A DNA stretch of 64,000 nt from Elusimicrobia bacterium GWA2_56_46 (GCA_001799575.1 MGTT01000027.1:30011-94010); one strand, 5' to 3'. Numbered from the stretch's first letter, positions 52,124 to 61,244 are shown. Notes: generated by a model not told the origin, from the sequence alone. Numbers and translations are program-made.

Positions 52124-54730
52124 CTACGGCAGATTTTTCAGGCGCTCGGCCGCGGCCGCGTTGCCGGGCTCGGCCTGCAGCAGGGCTTCCCACTCCCGCC
52201 GCGCGGATCCGAGCTCCCCTTTTTTTTCGTAGATCACCGCAAGCCCGTAGCGCAGATTGTTATCGCCCGGCCTTGCCTCCAGGGCCTTAAGCAGATCGCG
52301 TTCGGCGCCCTTATAGTCGCCGGCCTTAAAACTCAGTTTGGCCCGCAGGGCCAGGGCGTTGGGATTGGCGGGCTCCAGGCCGACCAGTTCATCCGCCGAC
52401 GCCCTGGCGGGGCCGGAGAGCTCCCCCGAACTCAGGCGCGTCTGAACTTCCTGGAACTTCCTCAGCCAGAGGAGGTCTGGATCGTTTTTCAGCCCCAGCT
52501 GGGCCGCCGAAGCGGCGAGGTTGCGGATCAGCGTGGCATCTCCCGGATTATCCCTTACGCCCCGCCCGTAGACCATCTTCGCGCTCCGGTAGTCCTTGAG
52601 GAGGGTATAGAAATAACCGAGCGCGTTCCGGATATTTGCGTCGCGCGGGAATATTTTCCCGGCCGCTTCGAACATCCCGGCGGCTTCTTTGGCGTAGCGG
52701 CCGGCGTCTCCGAGATACGTCTCCGCCATAACGCTGAAAGTGGCGGCGCTGAGCGGATTTATAAAAGCGGAGACCTTAAGGGCGTCCAGTGCCGCCTCCG
52801 TCCTGCCCAGCCGTTTCTCAACTATCGCCAGGTTAAAATAGATCTCATCATAGCCTGAGTTGGATTTTAACGCCTCTCCGTAGGCCCATTTGGCGGAAGC
52901 CAGATCCCCCGCGCGCACATAGGCGTTGGCCAGTTCGTAATTGTTGTTCACTTCGCGCCCGTTGCTGTCGTAAGCTTTCTTTAATTCCGACACCGCCCCC
53001 GCTAAATCATTTCTGCGCATGGCCTTAAAGCCGCGGAAATAATACATCTCGCGCATAAATTGCGCGGACCAGTACCAGATGCAAAAAACGCAGAACAAGA
53101 TCAACAGCCCCGCGGCGGCCGTTCCCGCGGCCGGTTTCCCCCACGGCCGCCCGGCGCTTCCGCCGGAGCCAGAAAGTTTCCTGGAAAATCCGCCGGTCAG
53201 CCACCAGAATAGCATGGCCGGCACCGCGAAATGGAGGGACACGTTGAACATATTGTCCGCGAACATCCCGACGACGGCCGCGGCGTAGGGCGCCGTCCAA
53301 TACCGCTCTTCCGGGCCGGAAACCCCGCAATAGCGGAAAAAAGCGGCGAAAAGAACGTAAAAAAGCCAGATGAAAACGCCCAGCCCCAGAAGGCCGGTCT
53401 GCGAAAATATCTCCATAATCTCGTTGTGCGCGTTATTGGCGTGGGTCCGCAGGCCGCGGACATCCTCAAAATTGAAGATCAGCCCGCCCTGGTAGAACGG
53501 ATAAAAATTCTCAAAAAGCCCCCAGCCTTTGCCGAGCATCGGACTCTCAAGTCCCATCTGCCAGGCCGAAGTCCAGATAAGCAGACGCTGGTGAAACGAG
53601 GAATAGATCCTGCCCGGCCCCGCTTTCAGCGAAAGCGAGGAAAAAGAATCGAATTTTCCCGCTCCCTCGCCCATGCGCTCCAGCAGCCCGGAACTGAAAG
53701 GTTTCAGCGACTGCGCGGGCCACAGAAATACTATCAGAAGCGCCGCGGCCAGGAACCAGCCGAGGAATTTGCGGTTCTCGATGAATTTCCGCCGGTACTC
53801 CCTGAAAGCGAAGAGCGTGGCCAGCGCCGCGGCGGCCCCGCCCCAGGAGGAACGGGTCAGGCTCGCCATCAGCATCGCCGCGTACGAAAGGAAGATGAAG
53901 CCGTAAAGAAGCCGGTGCGCGGTTTTTTCGGCGGACATCAGATAAGCCAGGGCGAAAGGCAGAAGCATAACCAGATAGGAGGAGATGAAGTTCGGGTTCC
54001 CGAAAGTGGAAACTGAACGGTTGCCGTAGGGATTCAGCAGGCGCGGCCAGACCAGTTCTACACCGAAATACTGCAGCACGCCGTAGCAGGAAGCCAGCGC
54101 CCCGGCGGCCATGGCCAGATGGAGGAAATCCTCCTGGTTGAATCTGCGGACAAGACGCCAGGCCGCGACCGCCCCTCCCGCCCAGAGAAACCCCCCGTAA
54201 GGATCCCAGAACCGGGACATCAGGCTGTCCCCCGCCGCCGGAGTTTTCAGATCCGGGAACAGGAACCATAATCCGCCCCATAGCAGAATGAAAGCCAGCC
54301 AGCCGTAAGCCGACGGGCGGCGCGGCCCGGAATCGAACGGAACCTTCTGGGCCAGTAAAAACACCAGGACGCAATTGACGGCGGTAAATACTCCCGCGCG
54401 GGTGAATTCGCTGACCATCGAGGGACGGAAAAAAGCCATATGGCCGAACCAGGCGTGTACGAAACTGAGAACCATCACGGCCAGGAGCGCCGCCAGCGGC
54501 GCGTACAGGATGTTAGGAGGCAGCGGCCAGGCTTTCTGCCGGACGGCTTCCGCCAGCAGGGTGGCGCCGGCCGCCAGCAAGGCGGCGTTAAGGAGCGTTA
54601 TCTGCAAATAGTAGGGATTACGGGTAAGATCGGTGAAGAACAACAGCGGCGAGACGAAAAAAACGGTTATAAGCGAAAGGGTGAGCAAATACCTGCCTGC
54701 TGTTCCGGCTTTGTCGGGATTTTGTGGCAT
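52124..54730 (-). CDS. O-antigen ligase-family membrane protein with C-terminal TPR domain
   Basis: This 868-aa protein has about ten to twelve transmembrane helices with the Wzy_C/ligase core: STFGNPNFISSYLVMLLPFA, LIWTSAWQMGLESPMLGKGW and the large periplasmic loop with NNAHNEIMEIFSQTGLLGLG. A TPR region follows from about residue 590 (YELANAYVRAGDLASAKWAY, FNLAIVEKRLGRTEAALDAL). Family enzymes ligate polysaccharide to lipid A or transfer glycans to proteins. A near relative with the same architecture lies just upstream. The pilus operon downstream makes pilin glycosylation one option, LPS ligation the other. Confidence 0.86.
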   Translation of the reverse strand: MPQNPDKAGTAGRYLLTLSLITVFFVSPLLFFTDLTRNPYYLQITLLNAALLAAGATLLAEAVRQKAWPLPPNILYAPLAALLAVMVLSFVHAWFGHMAFFRPSMVSEFTRAGVFTAVNCVLVFLLAQKVPFDSGPRRPSAYGWLAFILLWGGLWFLFPDLKTPAAGDSLMSRFWDPYGGFLWAGGAVAAWRLVRRFNQEDFLHLAMAAGALASCYGVLQYFGVELVWPRLLNPYGNRSVSTFGNPNFISSYLVMLLPFALAYLMSAEKTAHRLLYGFIFLSYAAMLMASLTRSSWGGAAAALATLFAFREYRRKFIENRKFLGWFLAAALLIVFLWPAQSLKPFSSGLLERMGEGAGKFDSFSSLSLKAGPGRIYSSFHQRLLIWTSAWQMGLESPMLGKGWGLFENFYPFYQGGLIFNFEDVRGLRTHANNAHNEIMEIFSQTGLLGLGVFIWLFYVLFAAFFRYCGVSGPEERYWTAPYAAAVVGMFADNMFNVSLHFAVPAMLFWWLTGGFSRKLSGSGGSAGRPWGKPAAGTAAAGLLILFCVFCIWYWSAQFMREMYYFRGFKAMRRNDLAGAVSELKKAYDSNGREVNNNYELANAYVRAGDLASAKWAYGEALKSNSGYDEIYFNLAIVEKRLGRTEAALDALKVSAFINPLSAATFSVMAETYLGDAGRYAKEAAGMFEAAGKIFPRDANIRNALGYFYTLLKDYRSAKMVYGRGVRDNPGDATLIRNLAASAAQLGLKNDPDLLWLRKFQEVQTRLSSGELSGPARASADELVGLEPANPNALALRAKLSFKAGDYKGAERDLLKALEARPGDNNLRYGLAVIYEKKGELGSARREWEALLQAEPGNAAAAERLKNLP

Positions 54731-54757
54731 TAGATAAACGGCGGCACCGGCTGCTGA

Positions 54758-57175
54758 TCACTGCTTAGGATTACCGGTTTTCCCGGGATCCACCCAGACG
54801 TTGAGGCCGAATTTTTGTTTAAGGGCCGCGTACTGATTCTTGGCCGGCTGGGCTTCCGGGTTAAGAGCAAGCACCTTGCCGTACGCTTCGAGAGCCTGCT
54901 TATACCTGCCAGCGGCGTATTCCAGATTGGCCAGATATGTGTAACCTTCCACGGATTCATGCAGATGTCCTTTCCGGTGGCATTTCCAGGCATTGACATT
55001 GTTCAGATATTCCCGCTCGGCCGACGGATAATCCCGCCTGGCCAGATGGATCTGGGCTTTCCTGTAGTAATTGGGGGCGTAGACTGGATCCAGATTCTCG
55101 TAAAGGTTAAGACGCGCCAGAGCCTTATCCAGATATTCCGCCGCTTCTTTCGGCTTTCCCTGGCCCGCGTAGTAATCGTGCATCTTCATGTAAAGCGTGC
55201 CCACCTGGTGATGCATCTGCACGTAATTAGGGGCGATGGCCCGCACCGCTTCATAGGCGGCCATGGCCCGCTCGAAATCGGTGCGCGGAATTTCGTTCTC
55301 ATCCCCCCATTCCTTGCGATACTGGCGCTCCATGTTGAAACGGTCGTTAAACACGTTGCCGACGAAATAGTAAGGCATGATGAAATACGGGTTAAGGCGG
55401 TTGACACGCTTGTAATAGGTTATGGCGTCCTCCCACTTGCCCTGCTTGGAAAAAAAGATCGCCATATTATGATAGACGTCGCCCTTGAACCAGCCCCAGA
55501 AGTAGTAGACCGGCAGGAGCGCGAGCAGAACCACCACCGGAACCGCCGGCGAGACGCCTTTCAGGACGATGTTAATGAACGCGTAAGCCAGGCCCAGAGT
55601 CACCCCCAGCATCACGGTCCAGGAGATCCACCACTGCAGGATCTCCCCGCCCGCCACATACCCGCGCAGCGGCCCCTGCAACGCCGAGAACTCCTGGAAA
55701 AGCAGAACAACCAGGTAAAGCACGCCGGCCACGGCGGCGGCCCTCAGCGCCCACAGAACGGCGGTGTAGAAAGCGGAGCCGCCCGCGGGTTCCTCTACGG
55801 GCTCCTGTTTGTTTTCCCTGTAATGGAGCTCCCAGATGGCCTGCCCCCGCGCGAGGTTTACGATCACGCCGGGCAGAAGTCCAAGGAAGATGCCTGAGGA
55901 CACGAAACGCATGCTGACATCGGTGAAATTATGAAAAAGCATACCCAGAAGGGCGGTAAGGTAACCCAGGAGATCGTAAGCCACCGGCGGAGGACGGCTT
56001 CCTTTAAGGTTCCCGGTCAGGGAGCCCAGCCCGCGCAGCCCCACCGTAACCACAAAGAAAATGAGCCACAGGTAGATCCCGAAGCCGATAAGGCCGTTGT
56101 CCATCCACTGCTCCAGATGTTCCTGCTCGGCATGGTCGGTCTCGGTATTGTGCTTGCCCTCCAGATGGAAAATGATCGGCCGCCGGAAGGCCGGGTAGAT
56201 CACCTTAAAACTCCCCACCCCGGTGCCGAGAAGGGGATGCGTCTCGACCATCTCCCATGTGGACAGCCAGGTCGCCAGCCGGAAGGGCACCGAGGTCGGG
56301 CTTTTAAGGGCGTAATTAAGCACCAGCGCCACGGTCACGGCTCCCGCCGCGGCGAGCGACACAAAAGCCTTGATGAGTTTCGCGCGATCCAGCTGCGTAA
56401 AGAAATAGAGATAAATGGCCGCGAAAACGCAGCAGGAAATACCGAAACCTATCCAGGCGCCCTTGGTATCCGTGGAATAAAGGCACAGAAGATCCAGGAA
56501 AATGAGCGGCAGCAGATAGACCGACCGGTTTTTCATATATTGCGTGACGGCTATCGGCAGGAAGAGCACCAGGAAATTTCCGAAAAAATTGGGATTGCCG
56601 TAGGTGGAAAAAACGCGCTGGGTGAAGGCCCAGCGCCAGATGAACGGATCTATTCCGGGCCCGGCCTCTTTCGAAGGGAACATGCGGGTATCAAGAAACT
56701 GGATAAATCCGTACAGGATCGAGATATAGGCGGTTACAATGAGAATTTTGGTCAGGCGATTGATGGCGCTCTCGTTAAATTCCCTGATTATAACGAGCGA
56801 AACCGCCATATAGCTGATGTAACGGACAAGATCATCCGTGCTGGGCCCTTTGTAAGGAGCGTGGCAGAACGAGAAGATAGTATAAGCGAGGTATGCGAAG
56901 AACGGCGCCAGGAACACGAAGTCTTCTTTTCTGAACGCTTTGCGGCCTTCAAGCACGAGCAGAGAAACCCATAGGCCCGCCAGAGTAAAGCCGCCCATCT
57001 GCAGCAGGGTTATCTTGACCTGCGCGGAATCGTAAGTGCGCAGGTAGAAAGAATCCGAGATCAGCAGGTAAAGGATCGGCAGCCACCACCAGATCACTTT
57101 TCTGGCGAAAGCCACGCCCGGCGCGAAATTAATATCGGAGAATTCCGGCAACTGAAGATCGTTTTTTTTGGACAT
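54758..57175 (-). CDS. second O-antigen ligase-family protein with C-terminal TPR domain
   Basis: The 805-aa paralogue has the same layout: multiple TM helices, STYGNPNFFGNFLVLFLPIA, LATWLSTWEMVETHPLLGTG, VGSFKVIYPAF and a loop with HAEQEHLEQWMDNGLIGFG (HxxxxE.W variant of the NAHNE loop). A cytoplasmic or periplasmic TPR region follows (AIFFSKQGKWEDAITYYKRV, YLANLEYAAGRYKQALEAYG). The loop differs from the partner, so substrate or acceptor probably differ. It is the first gene of the long minus-strand cluster, 27 bp before the other ligase. Confidence 0.86.
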   Translation of the reverse strand: MSKKNDLQLPEFSDINFAPGVAFARKVIWWWLPILYLLISDSFYLRTYDSAQVKITLLQMGGFTLAGLWVSLLVLEGRKAFRKEDFVFLAPFFAYLAYTIFSFCHAPYKGPSTDDLVRYISYMAVSLVIIREFNESAINRLTKILIVTAYISILYGFIQFLDTRMFPSKEAGPGIDPFIWRWAFTQRVFSTYGNPNFFGNFLVLFLPIAVTQYMKNRSVYLLPLIFLDLLCLYSTDTKGAWIGFGISCCVFAAIYLYFFTQLDRAKLIKAFVSLAAAGAVTVALVLNYALKSPTSVPFRLATWLSTWEMVETHPLLGTGVGSFKVIYPAFRRPIIFHLEGKHNTETDHAEQEHLEQWMDNGLIGFGIYLWLIFFVVTVGLRGLGSLTGNLKGSRPPPVAYDLLGYLTALLGMLFHNFTDVSMRFVSSGIFLGLLPGVIVNLARGQAIWELHYRENKQEPVEEPAGGSAFYTAVLWALRAAAVAGVLYLVVLLFQEFSALQGPLRGYVAGGEILQWWISWTVMLGVTLGLAYAFINIVLKGVSPAVPVVVLLALLPVYYFWGWFKGDVYHNMAIFFSKQGKWEDAITYYKRVNRLNPYFIMPYYFVGNVFNDRFNMERQYRKEWGDENEIPRTDFERAMAAYEAVRAIAPNYVQMHHQVGTLYMKMHDYYAGQGKPKEAAEYLDKALARLNLYENLDPVYAPNYYRKAQIHLARRDYPSAEREYLNNVNAWKCHRKGHLHESVEGYTYLANLEYAAGRYKQALEAYGKVLALNPEAQPAKNQYAALKQKFGLNVWVDPGKTGNPKQ

Positions 57176-57188
57176 AAATTGACGAGAC

Positions 57189-57350
57189 GTAAAACAGCCG
57201 AGGATGGGATTTTTCCTCCCCCGCTCCCTCCCGGTCGCTCCGCCGGAACCGGCCGCCTGCGCTGACGTTCGCTCCGCTCACTTTTCCCACACCGTGAGCG
57301 CGCAGGTCAGCTTCAAATCCCATCTTGTAAAACAGCCGAGGATGGGATTT
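57189..57350. repeat. 24-bp direct repeat of the tRNA-Thr 3' end (possible att scar)
   Basis: Bases 57189-57212 and 57327-57350 are identical over 24 bp (GTAAAACAGCCGAGGATGGG then ATTT). The right copy is the 3' end of the tRNA-Thr gene plus its flank. The 114 bp between them hold a partial inverted repeat (GCGCTGAC near 57269 and GCGCAGGTCAGC near 57300) and no gene. Integrases commonly target tRNA 3' ends and leave such copies, so this may be the remnant of a lost element. A local tandem duplication is the alternative. Confidence 0.75.
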
Positions 57351-57405
57351 GAACCCACAACCTATCGCTTACGAAGCGATTGCTCTACCGTTGAGCTACC
57401 TCGGC
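57334..57405 (-). tRNA. tRNA-Thr (anticodon CGU)
   Basis: The minus strand folds as a full cloverleaf of 72 nt: acceptor GCCGAGG/CCTCGGC, D arm with AGCTCAACGGTAGAGC, anticodon stem ATCGC/GCGAT around loop TTCGTAA (anticodon CGT, reading ACG), and T arm GTGGG TTCAAAT CCCAT. Discriminator base is U. CCA is not encoded. Confidence 0.93.
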
Positions 57406-57510
57406 GCAACGACATTTACATATATTAGTAAATTGAGAAGAGTTTGCAAAACAAACGGGGCCGGTTTACGCGGAAACCGTAATATTTCATACAATGTACG
57501 GATCGAGCCT

Positions 57511-59058
57511 ATGACGAACAAAGCCAGAATACTGGTGGTGGACGACGACGAGCAGGTCTCCGATCTTATCCGCACCGCGCTTTCAACCAAGGATTACGAG
57601 ACCTCCGTGGCTTTCACCGGCGAACAAGGCGTAAAAAAGGCGGGCGCGGAGAAATTCGATCTCGTGATCATGGACATCCAGATGCCCGGCATGGACGGCA
57701 TAACCGCCCTTGGCGAGATAAAAAAAACGGATCCGGAAGTTGAGGTCATAATAGTCACCGGCCACGGCACCATGGGGACGGCCATCCAGAGCATGCGCCG
57801 GGGAGCTTTCGACTATCTGCACAAACCATTCCAGATAGCCGAACTTCTTACCGTGGTGGAACGCGCCCTCGAAAAGAAAAAATTCAACGACATAACAAAA
57901 GCCATCTTCTCCACCATCCGCTCCGAGGAACTGCTCCGTATAATCATAGATTCGGTCACACGGATCCTCAAAGCCGACGAATCCATGCTGGTTCTGATCG
58001 ATAAGGCGGGACGCCCGGGCATAACCGTTTCCTACGGCCTGGAGGGCAGAGCGCAGGAGGAATCCCGGCTCGAAATTTGTACGCGTATGCTGCGCCAACT
58101 GTCGGACACGGGGGGCGGGGCCGTCGCGCTGGTGGATGAGCCGCTTAAAGACAAAAGATTTTCGGACATAGCGGGGGCAGGAGAGATAAAATTCGCGATG
58201 ATGCTGCCGCTGATGGAGGAGAGCAGGCTCACGGGGCTCATAAATATAAACCGCCGCCGTTCAGGAGAATACTTCACCGAAAACGATATGCAGCGGGCGA
58301 AGATCTTCGGTTCGCTGGTAAACCTGGCGCTCAGGAACGCCAATCTTTACCAACAGCTTCAGGAAACCCAGTCCCAGCTTATCCAGGCCGAAAAGATGTC
58401 CGCGCTGGGCCAACTGGCCGGGGGGCTGGCGCATGAAATAAACAACCCGCTTTCTGGGATACTCGGCCTGACCCAACTGGTGCTTGAAAACACGACGCGG
58501 GCCACGCAGAACTACCAGGATCTGAAAGACATTGAAAAGGCCGTGTTCCGCTGCAAGAAAATAATCACCTCGCTTCTGTCTTTCGCCCGGCAGGAAAAAT
58601 CCTCCCTGGAGCCTGTAAGCGTGAACGAAGTCCTGGACGAGACGCTGACCCTCTGCGCCCGCCAGATGGAACTTAAAAGGATAAAAATAGTCCGGGAGTT
58701 CGGAGACGGCCTGCCTATGGTGAACGCCGACTTCCAGCAGCTTATGCAGGTCTTTTTAAATCTGCTTAACAATGCCGGCGACGCCATGCCGGACGGGGGA
58801 ACGGTGGCGATAACCACCCGCCTCGCGGCCGCCGCCGGAGAATCCGTGGAAATCACCATTTCCGATACGGGGGTCGGGATCCCCGGAGAAATACTGACCA
58901 GGATCTTCGACCCCTTCTACACGACCAAGCCCCCGGGCAAAGGCACGGGGCTGGGCCTCTCGGTCTGTCTGGGAATAATGAACAAGCACAATGGGGCGAT
59001 AACCGCCAGAAGCGAGCCCGGAAAAGGTTCCGCTTTCACTATGACCCTCCCGGTTTGA
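57511..59058 (+). CDS. REC-GAF-histidine kinase (receiver at the N-terminus)
   Basis: I start at the ATG at 57511; an upstream in-frame ATG at 57349 lies within the tRNA gene and is excluded. The 515-aa protein has a receiver domain (VVDDDEQ, D55 in VIMDIQMPGMDG, K105 in LHKPF), a GAF-like domain (about 130-275), a dimerisation/H-box (H308 in LAGGLAHEINNPLSGILGL) and HATPase_c (NLLNNAGDAMPDGG, ISDTGVGIPGEIL, GKGTGLGLSV). It is soluble. A single-domain regulator follows immediately. The REC-first order suggests that another kinase tunes this one. Confidence 0.93.
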   Translation: MTNKARILVVDDDEQVSDLIRTALSTKDYETSVAFTGEQGVKKAGAEKFDLVIMDIQMPGMDGITALGEIKKTDPEVEVIIVTGHGTMGTAIQSMRRGAFDYLHKPFQIAELLTVVERALEKKKFNDITKAIFSTIRSEELLRIIIDSVTRILKADESMLVLIDKAGRPGITVSYGLEGRAQEESRLEICTRMLRQLSDTGGGAVALVDEPLKDKRFSDIAGAGEIKFAMMLPLMEESRLTGLININRRRSGEYFTENDMQRAKIFGSLVNLALRNANLYQQLQETQSQLIQAEKMSALGQLAGGLAHEINNPLSGILGLTQLVLENTTRATQNYQDLKDIEKAVFRCKKIITSLLSFARQEKSSLEPVSVNEVLDETLTLCARQMELKRIKIVREFGDGLPMVNADFQQLMQVFLNLLNNAGDAMPDGGTVAITTRLAAAAGESVEITISDTGVGIPGEILTRIFDPFYTTKPPGKGTGLGLSVCLGIMNKHNGAITARSEPGKGSAFTMTLPV

Positions 59059-59060
59059 TT

Positions 59061-59423
59061 ATGGAAAGACGAATTCTTATCGTGGACGACGAAGATCTCG
59101 TAAGAAATTACGTGAGACGCGCGCTTTTAAGCCGCGGCTGGGCCGTTTCGGAAACCACGAACGGCGCGGCGGCTATTGCCCTTATCGAAAAAGAAGAATT
59201 CAGCGCGGTGATCTGCGACCTCAAGATGCCGGACATCCGCGGCGAAGAAGTAATAAAGAAAATACGGGCACGCCGCCCCGCCGCGAAGATAATAGTGATC
59301 ACCGGCTCCGTCTCTAACCTCTCCAGGCCCATAGTGCCCGGGGTGGAAGTGGACGGTTTTCTGATAAAGCCCTTCGGCATAGACGAAATACGGGATCTGG
59401 TAGAAAAAGTACTGAAAGGTTAG
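59061..59423 (+). CDS. single-domain response regulator
   Basis: The 120-aa receiver has the acidic pair IVDDED, phospho-acceptor D53 in VICDLKMPDIRGEE, T in VITGS and K in LIKPFGID. I use the ATG at 59061; a TTG at 59055 would overlap the kinase stop. It is the likely partner of the kinase upstream. No output domain is present. Its stop codon is followed at once by CCCGAAAATTGC, the lead of the hairpin family. Confidence 0.9.
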   Translation: MERRILIVDDEDLVRNYVRRALLSRGWAVSETTNGAAAIALIEKEEFSAVICDLKMPDIRGEEVIKKIRARRPAAKIIVITGSVSNLSRPIVPGVEVDGFLIKPFGIDEIRDLVEKVLKG

Positions 59424-59440
59424 CCCGAAAATTGCAGTTG
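59424..59440. repeat. partial stop-adjacent hairpin (CCCGAAAATTGC half)
   Basis: CCCGAAAATTGC and the AGTT loop follow the regulator TAG, but the second arm is only GAAAG, so the stem is broken. It matches the left arm of the complete copy at 52097-52122. Confidence 0.55.
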
Positions 59441-59461
59441 AAAGCGTATTGTTGTATTGTT

Positions 59462-59514
59462 TCATCCCTCAGCCCTCATCCTTCATCCCTCCGAATTCCA
59501 GTTGAGGAATTCGG
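59462..59514. repeat. 7-bp repeat array plus stop-adjacent hairpin (AAGGATR class, minus orientation)
   Basis: TCATCCC, TCAGCCC, TCATCCT and TCATCCC are in exact phase (59462-59489). The hairpin CCGAATTCC/GGAATTCGG (59491-59514) follows and, read on the minus strand, begins right after the TAA of the FlgO-like gene. The order hairpin-array repeats that at 52064-52122. Confidence 0.75.
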
Positions 59515-59515
59515 G

Positions 59516-60436
59516 TTAGTGCAGCCCGCATTCATCCGACAGTCTCCCCTCTTCGCCCATTAAATAAACGACGGCGCTCAATTCTTCCGCGCTGAACGGG
59601 GGCACGGCCCGCGCCTTATACAAAACGTCCAGCAGGGCGTAAAATTTTTTCCTGACTACAGGATCGGCTATCTCCGCGCCCGGGTTCCGTCTCAGCTGCC
59701 CGCTGTCGAAATCAGGATCCCTCATCTGCAGGGCCCAGTACTTGGCCTTGACTCCCAGGGCCGCCGCCTGCATGGCCGAGAGCCGGACGCGCCGCGCGTT
59801 GCAGGTTTCCGTAGTGAAACTGACCGGAGCGTCCCGGAAATCCCGCAGACTGGAGGACTGGGGATTAAGCTCCTCGTCCCTGAACATCGCCGCGACGACG
59901 CGCATATCCGGCACCTCCAGCTCGGAGTCGGGCCAGTCGGGCATGATGTCCCACTGGCGCTCGGTCTGGGCCTGCACGGTATGCAGCACCGCGCCGGTAA
60001 GGGGGTCTATCATCCTGGCTATTATCTTTAACTGGTCTTTCGTGCCGAAAATGGTGCCCACAATAATCGCGTCCGAAGGATTTATTTTTGAGTGAGCATC
60101 CCCCGGCGATTCTTCCGTGACGCCGGCCGCGGCCAGCCTGCGCTCCTCAAGCACCCTGCCCAGCTGCGAGCGCTCAAGCAGATTTATTTTGCCGGATTCG
60201 GCCAGGCAGGCCAGCAGCTTCTCGGAGAAATATTCGCTCTCCTCGCGGGAGGCGCGCGCCTTGCGCGAAAAAGCGATCACGGCCACATTCCTGACTTTTT
60301 TATCCACGGAATACCGGACGAAATCGTTCGCGATCTTTTTATACACGTCTTCAGCGGCGGAGATATGCGGGACGTTCAGGAAAAGCGGGAATGCGAGTGT
60401 TAAAAAAAACTTTAAAGCCGATCCGGTTCCCGGCAT
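59516..60436 (-). CDS. FlgO/CsgG-like (TolB-type) exported protein
   Basis: This 306-aa protein has a signal peptide (FFLTLAFPLFLNVPHISAA). Residues 30-175 form the FlgO/CsgG-like fold: VRNVAVIAFSRKARASREE, SEYFSEKLLACLAESGKI, LLERSQLGRVLEERRLA, PSDAIIVGTIFG and a repeat of beta strands LKIIARMIDPLTGAVLHTV. The C-terminal 130 residues (DAPVSFTTETCNARRVRLSA onward) are unlike anything I know. Proteins of this group assemble or stabilise outer-membrane structures. The gene is single and faces the kinase/regulator pair. Confidence 0.75.
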   Translation of the reverse strand: MPGTGSALKFFLTLAFPLFLNVPHISAAEDVYKKIANDFVRYSVDKKVRNVAVIAFSRKARASREESEYFSEKLLACLAESGKINLLERSQLGRVLEERRLAAAGVTEESPGDAHSKINPSDAIIVGTIFGTKDQLKIIARMIDPLTGAVLHTVQAQTERQWDIMPDWPDSELEVPDMRVVAAMFRDEELNPQSSSLRDFRDAPVSFTTETCNARRVRLSAMQAAALGVKAKYWALQMRDPDFDSGQLRRNPGAEIADPVVRKKFYALLDVLYKARAVPPFSAEELSAVVYLMGEEGRLSDECGLH

Positions 60437-60505
60437 AACCCCTCCTTGTCAGCACCAATACTCTAACAGGAAGAGTTACGGTAAAAGCCCGGAAATTGTC
60501 AAATT

Positions 60506-61195
60506 TCAATCAAATTTGTATCCGTGGCCGGTAACGCTTGTTATGTGGCCGCCTATTTCAGGCCCCAGTTTTTTCCGCAGGGAAGAAACGTGGACGCCCA
60601 CGGTATGAGGGTCGTTATAGCTGGCCGGATCATAGCCCCAGACCGTTTCAAGCAGATAGGCTATGCTTAAGAGGCGGCTGCCTCCGGTCACAAGAGCCGT
60701 CAGCAGATCAAATTCCTTGCGTGTAAGGCTTACGATCCTGCCGCCCACCGTGACCGTCCTGTCGGAAGGATCCACCACCATGCCCAATCTGGTGATTTTT
60801 CCGGTTTGTCCCTGAAACGCTTCATAGCGCTTCATCACGGCTTTGACTTTGGCCAGCAGGACGGGAAAAGAAAAGGGCTTTAAGATGTAGTCGTCCGCGC
60901 CTTTGTTATAGCCGGCCAGGATATCCTGTTCGCTTATCTTCCGGCCTGAAATTATTATCACTGGGACTTTTGAGAATCCTTCCGTTTCCTTTATGGCCCG
61001 GCACAGCGTGAAGCCGTCAAGCCCCTTCATTTCCGCGTCCGTTATGACAAGATCGGGGATGGATTCGCGGGCGCGGACCACCGCCTCGGCGCCGTTGTCT
61101 GCGGCGGCGACATTAAACCCGTGCTCCTGTAAATATCTCCGGGTGGAGTTGAGCACAAGCTGATCATCATCCACCAGCAGTATTTTTTTAAACAT
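60506..61195 (-). CDS. OmpR-family response regulator
   Basis: The 229-aa regulator has a receiver (VDDDQLV, D53 in VITDAEMKGLDG, LKPFSF) and a winged-helix DNA-binding domain (VSLTRKEFDLLTALVTGG, YNDPHTVGVHVSSLRKKLG, VTGHGYKF). It is likely a transcription factor controlled by an unlinked kinase. It is divergent from the APC permease gene with 113 bp between, which contains a hairpin, and may control that gene. Confidence 0.92.
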   Translation of the reverse strand: MFKKILLVDDDQLVLNSTRRYLQEHGFNVAAADNGAEAVVRARESIPDLVITDAEMKGLDGFTLCRAIKETEGFSKVPVIIISGRKISEQDILAGYNKGADDYILKPFSFPVLLAKVKAVMKRYEAFQGQTGKITRLGMVVDPSDRTVTVGGRIVSLTRKEFDLLTALVTGGSRLLSIAYLLETVWGYDPASYNDPHTVGVHVSSLRKKLGPEIGGHITSVTGHGYKFD

Positions 61196-61244
61196 TACCG
61201 TTATGATACAAAAAGTGGAGGCGCCGAAACATCATCCTCCTCTG

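Noticed and set aside
57349..57510. upstream extension of the kinase gene
   Set aside because: It overlaps the tRNA-Thr gene in antisense, and the receiver domain begins cleanly at the ATG at 57511.
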